Shown here: positions 8,237 through 16,992 of the stretch, piece after piece | Numbering within the stretch: the stretch's first letter is position 1 | How the letters are laid out: every line of letters begins with the position of its first letter | Origin: Bryobacterales bacterium | GTDB lineage: Bacteria > Acidobacteriota > Terriglobia > Bryobacterales > Bryobacteraceae | Length of the DNA stretch: 64,000 nt | Direction of reading: 5' to 3' | Assembly (NCBI GenBank): GCA_003142185.1 | Contig: PLOR01000029.1 | Span: forward strand, 153,600 to 217,599 | Made by a program: the position numbers and the translations under genes | Notes under the pieces: model-generated | The model's input: the letters and a program-made list of their open reading frames with translations, nothing else | The model's database searches: none | What the model was told of the DNA's origin: nothing

Positions 8237-8300
8237 GGGGACAGACCTCTCTGTCCCAAGGCGCCGTTTTTGCGCCGCGTGGACAGAGCGGTCTGTCCCC
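8237..8300. repeat. Dispersed palindrome, family A copy 2
   Basis: 64 bp starting GGGGACAGACCTCTCTGTCC and ending GGACAGAGCGGTCTGTCCCC, with a short inner palindrome GGCGCCGTTTTTGCGCC. It starts 8 bp after the HAAS gene stop and is the inverted partner of 6959-7022. Confidence 0.85.
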
Positions 8301-8321
8301 CTGCGCGGGCACCATGCGCGG

Positions 8322-8341
8322 GGCAGGCGCTTTCGCCTGCC
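8322..8341. repeat. Short perfect hairpin GGCAGGCG/CGCCTGCC
   Basis: A perfect 8-bp inverted repeat around the loop CTTT lies 21 bp after the family A copy and 30 bp before the small membrane ORF. There is no T-run, so it does not look like an intrinsic terminator. It is probably a REP-like hairpin. Confidence 0.5.
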
Positions 8342-8371
8342 AAGCGAAATCGCGGTGCTACCATCGCATAG

Positions 8372-8518
8372 ATGGCGAAATTCAAGCCGCCCAAGGGCAA
8401 GCGTGACCGGAAGGGCGTTCCGCAGGGCGCTCTTCCCTGCGTGGTCTTCATCATCGGTGGCATTCTGCTGGTCATGCTGTTTCTGTTTCTGGTCCTGAAG
8501 AATTCGGGGCAATCATAA
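8372..8518 (+). CDS. Small single-pass membrane protein overlapping rph
   Basis: A 48-residue ORF starting MAKFKPPKGKRDRKG: a very basic N-terminus, then one hydrophobic helix (CVVFIIGGILLVMLFLFLVL) and a short tail ending KNSGQS. The positive-inside rule would place the N-terminus in the cytoplasm. Its TAA stop overlaps the rph ATG (TAATG at 8516-8520), which implies translational coupling. The charge pattern and exact junction argue for a real gene despite its size. No family is recognised; a helper of RNase PH or an unrelated small membrane protein are both possible. Confidence 0.6.
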   Translation: MAKFKPPKGKRDRKGVPQGALPCVVFIIGGILLVMLFLFLVLKNSGQS

Positions 8519-9234
8519 TGCGGATCGACAATCGGCAACCGGATGCCATGCGGCCAGCGGAAATCGTCACCGGCTACCTGCTGACGGCGGAGGGGTCGGT
8601 GCTGATGAAACTCGGCCACACGCAAGTGTTGTGCGCCGCCACCATCGAGGATACGGTGCCGCCATTTCTGCGCAACAGCGGCAAGGGCTGGGTGACGGCC
8701 GAGTATTCCATGCTGCCGCGCGCCACCGCCAAGCGCACTCCGCGCGAGGTGGTCAAGGGCCGGCCCTCGGGCAGGACCCACGAAATCCAGCGGCTGATCG
8801 GCCGCTCGCTGCGTTCCGTGATGGATATGGCGGCGCTCGGCGAACGCACGGTGATGCTCGATTGCGACGTGCTGCAGGCCGATGGCGGCACGCGCACGGC
8901 TTCCATCACGGGTGCCTTTGTGGCGCTGGCGCTGGCGCTGCGCCGCCTGGTGGATTTCGGCAAGCTGAAGTCGATGCCCGTTCGCGATTACGTCGCCGCC
9001 ACCAGCGTGGGCCTGGTCGGTGGCGCGTCGATGCTCGATCTTTGCTACGAAGAGGATTCGCAGGCCGACGTGGATATGAACGTGGTGATGACCGGCGGCG
9101 GCCGCTTCATCGAGGTGCAGGCCACCGCCGAGCACAAGCCTTTCGACGATGCGCAGATGGCCGAACTGCTGACGCTTGCCCGCGGCGGCATCGCCGATCT
9201 GGTCGAGTTGCAGAAGCGCGCGGTCAGGCTTTGA
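8518..9234 (+). CDS. rph: Ribonuclease PH
   Basis: A phosphorolytic 3'-5' exoribonuclease that trims tRNA 3' ends. The 238-residue protein matches the family over its whole length: MRIDNRQPDAMRPAEI, GHTQVLCAATIEDTVPPF, GKGWVTAEYSMLPRATAKRT, GRTHEIQRLIGRSLRSVMD, LDCDVLQADGGTRTASITGA and ADVDMNVVMTGGGRFIEVQ. The ATG overlaps the stop of the preceding small ORF, and its own TGA overlaps the TTG start of rdgB. The three form one coupled operon. Confidence 0.97.
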   Translation: MRIDNRQPDAMRPAEIVTGYLLTAEGSVLMKLGHTQVLCAATIEDTVPPFLRNSGKGWVTAEYSMLPRATAKRTPREVVKGRPSGRTHEIQRLIGRSLRSVMDMAALGERTVMLDCDVLQADGGTRTASITGAFVALALALRRLVDFGKLKSMPVRDYVAATSVGLVGGASMLDLCYEEDSQADVDMNVVMTGGGRFIEVQATAEHKPFDDAQMAELLTLARGGIADLVELQKRAVRL

Positions 9235-9863
9235 GCGCCGGGCCGACACCGCTGCAACTCTTCTGCGCCACCGGCAATCCGGGCAAGGCGCGCGAATTCG
9301 CGCTGGCCGCCGGCGAGCGCATTGTGATTCAGCCGTTGCCCGATTTCCGCGCGATAGCGCCGTGTGTCGAAGACGGCGCGACCTTCGCCGAAAACGCCAT
9401 CCTCAAGGCGCGCCACTATGGAGCCCACGCGTCCGGCCTGCTCTTCGCCGACGATTCCGGCCTGCAAGTGGATGCGCTGGATGGCGCTCCCGGCGTGTTT
9501 TCCGCGCGCTTCTCCGGGCCGGGCGCCACCGATGAATCCAACAATCGCCTGCTGCTCGAAAAGCTGCGCGGCGTGGAAGACCGGCGCGCGCGGTTCGTCT
9601 GCGCCATCGCCCTGGTGGATAGCGGCCGCGTGGTCGCCGTCTACAACGGCAGCGTGGAAGGCATCATTCTCGATGGGCCGCGCGGCGCCGGCGGCTTCGG
9701 TTACGATCCGTTGTTCTATTACGACCCCCTCGGTTGCACCTTCGGCGAGGTAGAAGGCGAGCGCAAGTTCGCCGTCAGCCACCGGGGCCAGGCATTGCGA
9801 GCGATGCTGCAGGCGCTGGTGAGGCAGGTCCCTGCCCTGCCCGAGCCGGGCCGGCGCGATTAA
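9231..9863 (+). CDS. rdgB: XTP/dITP diphosphatase (RdgB/HAM1)
   Basis: Removes non-canonical purine nucleoside triphosphates (XTP, ITP, dITP) from the pool. The 210-residue product has FCATGNPGKAREF at the N-terminus, FAENAILKARHY, LLFADDSGLQVDALDGAPG, and GGFGYDPLFYYDP with a C-terminal SHRGQALRAM. Translation most likely starts at TTG 9231, which overlaps the rph stop (TTGA). The rph-rdgB pairing is conserved in many bacteria. Its stop overlaps the stop of the convergent gene at 9860. Confidence 0.95.
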   Translation: MSAGPTPLQLFCATGNPGKAREFALAAGERIVIQPLPDFRAIAPCVEDGATFAENAILKARHYGAHASGLLFADDSGLQVDALDGAPGVFSARFSGPGATDESNNRLLLEKLRGVEDRRARFVCAIALVDSGRVVAVYNGSVEGIILDGPRGAGGFGYDPLFYYDPLGCTFGEVEGERKFAVSHRGQALRAMLQALVRQVPALPEPGRRD

Positions 9864-10414
9864 GTCGAAGTAATCGGACTGACGCCCGTTTCTCGAGAAG
9901 ACGCGATCCTTTGCAACTCCGAATACAGCGACTCATCGTTCGGAACCATGCTGCGCTCCCTCGGCATGTATACTCCCGTGCAGTTCTCGTCGAGCATTTC
10001 TGACACGAGCTTCGCGAGCACGCAGTATGCGAGATCAACATCCACATCGTGGTTCATGTAGTCAACTGCGGCCCAGGCCGCGTGCTCGATCCAGGCCCGA
10101 CGTTGGCTCTCTTGCGGCAGCCATTCAACGTGTTCCGGGGAGTTGTCGAAGTAAGGCTCGGAATTATGAAGAAGGTTCAGGAGGTGCGAGCCCGCTTTTA
10201 GAAGAGTAACGCCCCCCGACTGCGTGACGAAATGCATGGAACCCTCGCCGCCAGCGAAGGAGGTACGCCATGCCCGCTCGGCCGCGAGCCGGAGTTCTTC
10301 GACGCTGAAAACATGCGGCTCGCGAAGGAGCAAGACCACCGACAGCGGATCGCCCTTGCCGACTCGCTGCCACCGCATGGGAGTGAGCCTTCTGAGAATG
10401 TCCTTTAGACTCAT
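9860..10414 (-). CDS. Protein of unknown function (possibly DUF4261-like)
   Basis: A 184-residue soluble protein starting MSLKDILRRLTPMRWQRVG. It contains LSVVLLLREPHVFSVEELRL, GEGSMHFVTQSGG, WIEHAAWAAVDYM and CTGVYMPRERSMVPNDESLY. This order is reminiscent of proteins annotated DUF4261, but I cannot confirm it. It has no signal peptide or membrane segment. It lies 51 bp downstream of serA on the same strand and may be co-transcribed with it. Its stop overlaps the end of rdgB. Confidence 0.5.
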   Translation of the reverse strand: MSLKDILRRLTPMRWQRVGKGDPLSVVLLLREPHVFSVEELRLAAERAWRTSFAGGEGSMHFVTQSGGVTLLKAGSHLLNLLHNSEPYFDNSPEHVEWLPQESQRRAWIEHAAWAAVDYMNHDVDVDLAYCVLAKLVSEMLDENCTGVYMPRERSMVPNDESLYSELQRIASSRETGVSPITST

Positions 10415-10465
10415 TGCGACGAAAGAGACCCCTTCTCCTCCTGCCCGATTGTAATCTGGAATCCC

Positions 10466-11668
10466 TCACAGCCGGATCAGCGTCATCTCTAGAATATCTT
10501 CGTTCGCCTTCCGCACCTCTTCGAGCATGCCGGCGGCCGGCTCCGTCTCCAGGTTGATGCGCGCCACCGCGGCTTCGGCGCCGTCGAAGACCACGTTCTC
10601 CATTTCCTGCACGTTGATGCGCGCGGCGCTGATCGAATTGAGCACACCGGCCAGCACGCCGGGCCGGTCCAGGTGCCGCACCACCAGCGCGCACGTTGCC
10701 GGAGTCTTGCGCGCCAGGTTCACCACATTGGGCACTTGCCCGGTATCGCGGAAGGTCTGAATGATGCGCACCGTCTCCGCTGCGATGGCTTCCTGCGCCT
10801 GCTCGGTGGAGGCGCCGATGTGGTGCGTCCCGTAGACCAAATCGAGCTTGGCGATCGGGTCGGTGAATTCGCCCGCGCCGCCCGCCGGCTCTTGCGCGAA
10901 CACGTCTAGCCCGGCGCGGATTCTCTTCTCCAGCACGGCGCGGCTGAGCGCTTCCTGGTCCACCACCTCCGCGCGCGAGGTGTTGATGAAGAACGCGCCC
11001 GGCTTCAGTGCCTCGAAAAACGCGGCGCCCAACAAGCCACGCGTCTGGTTATTCAGCGCCACATGCACGCTCACGATGTCGGCTTCGGCCGCCACTTCTT
11101 CCACTGAGGATCGGTACTCGACGCCCAGTTCTTCCGCCCGTTCCAGCGTCAGGCTGCGGCTCCAGGCAATCACCCGCAGGCCGAATCCCCTGGCGCGCGG
11201 AATCATCTCGCGGCCGATCTGCCCCAGCCCCACCAGGCCCAGCGTCCGCCCACATATCCCCTTCGCCTTCGAGTATTCCTTCTTGTTCCACTGCCCGGCG
11301 CGCAGCGACGCCACGTTATCCGGCAGCCGCCGGTCGAGCGCCAGAATCAGCCCGAACGCCAGCTCTGCCACCGCAATCGAATTCTTGCCGGGACAGTTGG
11401 AAACGTAGATGCCGCGCCGCGAGGCCGCCGCCACGTCGATGGTGTTGTAGCCCGCCCCGGCGCGCACCACCAGCTTGAGCGCGCCCGCCGCCAGATGCGC
11501 TTCGGTCACTTTGGTCGACCGCACCACCAGCGCGTCAGGCTGGAATTGCCCGATGGCCGCCGTCAGCGCGTCATCCTTCAGCGCCGGCTGGAAGGAGATC
11601 TCGCATCCGAGATCCCGCAGCTTGTCGCGGCCGGACTGTTCGAACTCATCCGCAATCAGAACCCGCAT
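10466..11668 (-). CDS. serA: D-3-phosphoglycerate dehydrogenase-type 2-hydroxyacid dehydrogenase with ACT domain
   Basis: Catalyses the first step of serine synthesis, oxidising 3-phosphoglycerate with NAD. The 400-residue protein starts at ATG 11668 behind GGCGGGGTGG; an upstream 54-codon open extension is unlikely to be translated. Visible features are VRAGAGYNTIDV, the Rossmann motif LGLVGLGQIGREM, the catalytic Arg region INTSRAEVVD and the His region THHIGASTEQAQ. A C-terminal ACT domain (CALVVRHLDRPGVLAGVLNS) suggests serine feedback. A related D-isomer-specific dehydrogenase is the main alternative. Confidence 0.88.
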   Translation of the reverse strand: MRVLIADEFEQSGRDKLRDLGCEISFQPALKDDALTAAIGQFQPDALVVRSTKVTEAHLAAGALKLVVRAGAGYNTIDVAAASRRGIYVSNCPGKNSIAVAELAFGLILALDRRLPDNVASLRAGQWNKKEYSKAKGICGRTLGLVGLGQIGREMIPRARGFGLRVIAWSRSLTLERAEELGVEYRSSVEEVAAEADIVSVHVALNNQTRGLLGAAFFEALKPGAFFINTSRAEVVDQEALSRAVLEKRIRAGLDVFAQEPAGGAGEFTDPIAKLDLVYGTHHIGASTEQAQEAIAAETVRIIQTFRDTGQVPNVVNLARKTPATCALVVRHLDRPGVLAGVLNSISAARINVQEMENVVFDGAEAAVARINLETEPAAGMLEEVRKANEDILEMTLIRL

Positions 11669-11738
11669 GTCCACCCCGCCTTTCCCATCCACCCAGCAGT
11701 GTATCCCCGCGCGGGCCGGGTGGCGACGGCGGTATTGA

Positions 11739-13568
<1,830 letters not shown>

Positions 13569-13633
13569 TCCGCGAAATCGGGACAACCCTGTGCCGTGCA
13601 CACCGCGATATCATTTCAGGTGGGCAGGAAAGT

Positions 13634-14044
13634 GGAAAACACGTAGCCGGTCACGGGTTTTCACCTGCCACGGGCTTCCACCGGCAACAACCACGCGCGC
13701 CATTCTTGCCATGATGAACTCTTGGCGGATTCAGAGCGGTAGGGGCCTCAGACAGGTTCGGAGCCCCGTATCCTGTCCCCTTATCGTCGAACCGCGCCCC
13801 CGCCGGACGCGCGGGGTGTCATGGCTCCTTTCAGGTTACGTTTTCAGACGAGGCGGGCTTTCGCCTGTACACCATTTACATTCCTGATTACGCGCTCTCG
13901 AAGATCGCAGGAACAGCGAGCTATGAGGCGGACGGTCAGGGCGGATGCACAGCGAGATGCGGGGACAGGCTACGAAACTCCGAAACTATCCCGCGAGCAG
14001 GCTCATCTGTCGCTTGAAAACACGTGACGGGCTACGCGTTTCCC
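13634..14044. mobile_element. MITE-like block bounded by 30-bp inverted repeats
   Basis: The ends GGAAAACACGTAGCCGG... (13634-13663) and its partner (14015-14044) are inverted repeats matching at 26 of 30 positions. A second inverted pair is nested inside (13757-13780 with 13961-13984, 20 of 24). No transposase is encoded and no convincing ORF fills the 410 bp. It lies between the guaB end and the broken DUF2252 copy. The ends are themselves partly palindromic, so these could be two REP-like repeats instead of one element. Confidence 0.45.
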
Positions 14045-14074
14045 ATCTTCTTTAGTTCGACGACAGCGCCGTCA

Positions 14075-14232
14075 CAACTACCGCGCCGAACAATCCGCGA
14101 AATCTTCCAGCACCGATTTTTCCATTTGCCGCGCCGCTTGAAACAGCCATCCCTTCGGGCGTTTCTTGAGATCCGCCAAAAGCAGCGCAGCACGAGCGTG
14201 CCCAGGTGGATGTTGGCGGTTTCCCAACCCAC
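14075..14232 (-). pseudogene. Frameshifted duplicate of the DUF2252 gene 3' end
   Basis: About 155 bp that parallel the last 51 codons of the DUF2252 gene at 15595. One frame reads MGWETANIHLGTL, then homology shifts to another frame reading LADLKKRPKGWLFQAARQME and ending EDFADCSAR, against [10 protein letters not shown] in the intact gene. It has no start of its own and abuts the stop codon of the PIN toxin gene at 14233. Confidence 0.9.
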
Positions 14233-14613
14233 TCAGTAACTCGGCACTTCCAGATTCAGTTCGCCGATCATCTGGAAATGCTTCCGGTTCTTCGAGACCA
14301 GCGTAAGGCCGTTTTCGATTGCCGTGGCGGCGATCAGCGCATCGAGCGCATGCAAGCCGTGAGAGCGCGCGAAGGTCATCATGAGAGCATATGCCCGGCG
14401 TGCGATCTCCTCGGTCGGCGGAATCTGCTCGTAGGCCGAAATCAGGACGTCGAGATCGGTCACTTCGCGCTGGTTGCGGGCGCCGGCGATCAGTTCGAGC
14501 GCCGTGATCGCCGAGAGCAGGCAATCGTCGCCGAGGCTATCCAGGTAGTCGGCGGCCTTGGCGTTACCGCGTGTGAAGTCTACCATGACGTCGGAATCGA
14601 TCAGGTGTGCCAT
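14233..14613 (-). CDS. PIN-domain ribonuclease toxin (VapC-like)
   Basis: 126 residues with the PIN acidic signature: MAHLIDSDVMVDF (first Asp pair), LSAITALELIAGAR (Glu), HGLHALDALIAATAIE (Asp) and a final LVSKNRKHFQMI. PIN toxins of this class are Mg-dependent endoribonucleases that cleave tRNA, rRNA or mRNA. It follows the antitoxin gene at 14630-14845 with a gap of 16 bp, the usual antitoxin-first order. All catalytic acids are present, so it should be active. Confidence 0.9.
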   Translation of the reverse strand: MAHLIDSDVMVDFTRGNAKAADYLDSLGDDCLLSAITALELIAGARNQREVTDLDVLISAYEQIPPTEEIARRAYALMMTFARSHGLHALDALIAATAIENGLTLVSKNRKHFQMIGELNLEVPSY

Positions 14614-14629
14614 CGGGAGCTGCGAGCGG

Positions 14630-14845
14630 TCAAAACCGGGGCTCGCGCAGACGGTTCACGTACGTGACACCGTCGGGAATGTCCTCGCGGTCGGCCCACA
14701 TTCCAAAAGCGGCGAACTCACGCACGGATTTTGGCCGGCGGCCCGACTGCTGGGCGACGTGCACCTCGACCCTGGTACCCTCGGTGAGTTTCACGTCTTC
14801 CAGCGGCTTGAAGACGCCATCCTCGTACTTGGCGGCAATCGTCAT
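14630..14845 (-). CDS. DUF104 (AF2212-like) antitoxin
   Basis: 71 residues starting MTIAAKYEDGVFKPLEDVKL with TEGTRVEVHV. This is the short beta-strand module of DUF104/AF2212 antitoxins, which neutralise PIN toxins. The C-terminal half is probably the toxin-binding arm. It forms an operon with the PIN gene just downstream. Confidence 0.8.
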   Translation of the reverse strand: MTIAAKYEDGVFKPLEDVKLTEGTRVEVHVAQQSGRRPKSVREFAAFGMWADREDIPDGVTYVNRLREPRF

Positions 14846-14932
14846 CGCGTTCGCCCTCGCAATTCAAGGATACCAGGGATGGCCAACCGGGAACTCGGTG
14901 ACAGGCTGCCGAACCCGCCAAGGGGGCAGGGC

Positions 14933-15244
14933 TCAGAGCAGACTCGGCAGGTCGCGCCGGCCGTGAAGGATACGGACGATTTCCACCTCGGTGATTGGCC
15001 CATCGTCGGTGTCCGGGTGGGTTTCGTAGAGGATGAGGTATGGCCGCTCTACCAAGACTCGGGCCTGCGGCCGAATTTCGGGACGGCGCGGACCGATGCG
15101 CGGCTGCGATGCCAGCCGTTTTGTCCGGGCTTCAACAGCGGAATAGAACCTTTCGGCCGCGCCAGGGTTGTCGAGACCGATTGTGAGGTAGATGTCCAGG
15201 ATATCCACGCGGGCCTGGGGCGTCCACAGGACCGTTGGTTTCAT
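14933..15244 (-). CDS. parE: ParE/RelE-superfamily toxin
   Basis: 103 residues from ATG 15244: VLWTPQARVDILDIYLTIGL, AERFYSAVEARTKRLASQP and RVLVERPYLILYET, ending VEIVRILHGRRDL. This is the ParE fold with its C-terminal basic strand. ParE toxins poison DNA gyrase; other members of the fold cleave mRNA on the ribosome. The start overlaps the antitoxin stop (ATGA), so the two are translated together. Confidence 0.9.
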   Translation of the reverse strand: MKPTVLWTPQARVDILDIYLTIGLDNPGAAERFYSAVEARTKRLASQPRIGPRRPEIRPQARVLVERPYLILYETHPDTDDGPITEVEIVRILHGRRDLPSLL

Positions 15245-15525
15245 ACGCTGGCGCGTGTGGAGGCCCGTTTCAGGCGTTTCCGGGCTTCGTCGTGGAGATC
15301 GGCAAAGTTCAGCGTAGCGGGCCGCCCGCTGGTTTTGCCGCGGTCCCATGCCTCGCGAAGACGATTGGTCTCCTCCTGCCGCGCCTGGCGTTTGAATTGC
15401 CACTCCCTGAGGGCCTCGCGCACAATCTCGCTGGTGGTGGCGTATTCCCCCGCATCGACAGCAGCCCTGAGCGAGACGATCTGTTCTCCCGTGAGAGCAA
15501 CGCTGACCTTCCGAATGTCCGGCAT
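15241..15525 (-). CDS. parD: ParD-family ribbon-helix-helix antitoxin
   Basis: 94 residues starting MPDIRKVSVALTGEQIVSLR, then AAVDAGEYATTSEIVREALR, the DNA-binding RHH region typical of ParD/CC2985. A charged C-terminal tail follows for toxin binding. Its stop overlaps the parE start by 4 bp. It likely represses its own operon; I see no clear operator in the 70 bp upstream. Confidence 0.9.
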   Translation of the reverse strand: MPDIRKVSVALTGEQIVSLRAAVDAGEYATTSEIVREALREWQFKRQARQEETNRLREAWDRGKTSGRPATLNFADLHDEARKRLKRASTRASV

Positions 15526-15594
15526 GGTTCTCCCTCTGGCTTAAGAGTAGCAAATCTTGCTACCAGGTAGGAGCGAAGACAAGGGGTGTCGCAA

Positions 15595-16656
15595 CTACCG
15601 CGCGGAATAATCCGCGAAATCGGCCAGTACCGATTTTTCCATCCGGCGCGCCGCCTGAAACAGCCATCCTTTCGGCCGCTTCTTGAGATCCGCCAGAATC
15701 GCGCGTGGCTTCAGCGTGCCCAGATGGATGTTGGCGGTTTCCCAACCCATCGCTTCGAGCAGGCGCAGCGTGTCGTGCTCGGCGGGCAGCGCGGATAGCT
15801 CGATGCGCGAACAGTCCGGCGCCAGGCGGCGCACGATCCATCGCCTTTGCAGGCGCACGAACGGGTCCGGGCAGCGCACGGAGCGATTGAGGATTTCCTG
15901 GTAGTGGATGGGCGCCGTGCCTTTGCCCTCAGCCGCCCACACGCAAGCCGAAGGCGCCAGCGCCTTGGCCTCCCGCGCCACCGATCCGCCGTGCCATTGC
16001 GCAACCGCGACATAGCGCTCGCGGCCCAGGCTGCCGAGGCCAGCCACGCGGTGCGAGATGCGCCATTCCAGGCGCCGCCCCGGCATCATCCGTTCGATCG
16101 CCCTGATGGCGCCAGCGGGCGGCTTCTTTCGCAATTGGCCGAGGCCGAACAGCTTTTCCCAGTACGCCTGGACGTCGTGCAGCCGGCTGGTGGCCATGTG
16201 GCGCAGCGCGGTATGATGCTCGGCCAGCGCGAACGGCTGCCCGCCCGCCGCCACCGCCTCCGCATAGCCCTTGACGATAGCGCCAATGCCGGCTTTGGGC
16301 TCGCAATCCATCTTGGCGAGAAGCGCGCTGGTGGCCAGACGCACCAGGTCGTGCGTATACGGCAGCGTCCACGCTTCGTCGAAATCGTTGATGCCCCAGA
16401 TGAGGCGGCCTTCCACATCGCGCCAGGTCCCGAAATTCTCCACGTGCAGATCGCCCACCGCCAGCGCCTTGGGCGCTCGCGCCAGGTCGCCACAGATTTC
16501 CGGAAATGTCTGCGCCCAGCGGTAGTAAGTGGCGCGCAGAAACGGGAATGGCAGGGAGCGCATTTCGCGGTGCTTGAGTTCGAGATCCTCCGCGATGATG
16601 CTCAGGTGCCGGCTCAGCCAGGTTTCGTAACGCTGGGTAGCTTTTTGGATGTTCAT
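15595..16656 (-). CDS. DUF2252 family protein, kinase-like fold
   Basis: 353 residues. DUF2252 proteins resemble aminoglycoside-phosphotransferase-type kinases; here the motifs VGDLHVENFGTW and WGINDFDEAWTLPYTHDLVR carry the metal- and nucleotide-binding acids. Other conserved pieces are LPFPFLRATYYRWAQTFPEI and the C-terminal MGWETANIHLG. The substrate is unknown. Its 3' end exists in three copies between 13.55 and 15.6 kb: intact here, truncated at 14075-14232, and as 32 bp overlapping the guaB end. This suggests that guaB and this gene once converged and overlapped. Confidence 0.85.
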   Translation of the reverse strand: MNIQKATQRYETWLSRHLSIIAEDLELKHREMRSLPFPFLRATYYRWAQTFPEICGDLARAPKALAVGDLHVENFGTWRDVEGRLIWGINDFDEAWTLPYTHDLVRLATSALLAKMDCEPKAGIGAIVKGYAEAVAAGGQPFALAEHHTALRHMATSRLHDVQAYWEKLFGLGQLRKKPPAGAIRAIERMMPGRRLEWRISHRVAGLGSLGRERYVAVAQWHGGSVAREAKALAPSACVWAAEGKGTAPIHYQEILNRSVRCPDPFVRLQRRWIVRRLAPDCSRIELSALPAEHDTLRLLEAMGWETANIHLGTLKPRAILADLKKRPKGWLFQAARRMEKSVLADFADYSAR

Positions 16657-16708
16657 GGTGGTTCCTTATAAACTGGGTCTGCAACATGGAAGCGGGAACC
16701 GGGCGGCT

Positions 16709-16849
16709 GGCTTTGTATCAGGGCATGGATTTATCCATGCCGCAGCGCACCGGTGGCCAAAGGCTTTAGCCACTGAGCACGCAGGGGCTGAAGCCCAAGC
16801 CTTCTCCCGATCCGTCGGCACGGCTGAAGCGGTGCCCTGATACAAAGCC
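16709..16849. mobile_element. MITE-like element with perfect 17-bp terminal inverted repeats
   Basis: The ends GGCTTTGTATCAGGGCA (16709-16725) and TGCCCTGATACAAAGCC (16833-16849) are perfect inverted repeats around 107 bp rich in short hairpins (CATGGATTTATCCATG, GGGCTGAAGCCC). It codes for nothing. It occupies most of the 336-bp gap between the DUF2252 and UPF0182 genes; the remainder shows nothing that I recognise. Confidence 0.75.
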
Positions 16850-16992
16850 TCCCGATAAAGCAAAGCCCTGTGTGCTCTACGCCCAGATTCATGCGAATCG
16901 TTAGGAATCGAGAGGTTCGCCATTTCTGCGTCGCACACCCTTATAACCTATCACTCCAAGCTGCGGCCCGCCGCCGGTGCTACCCTTGAGCC

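Noticed and set aside
14933-15553. 206-codon ParE fusion
   Set aside because: The first 103 codons overlap parD in another frame; the ATG at 15244 starts a normal ParE and overlaps the parD stop.
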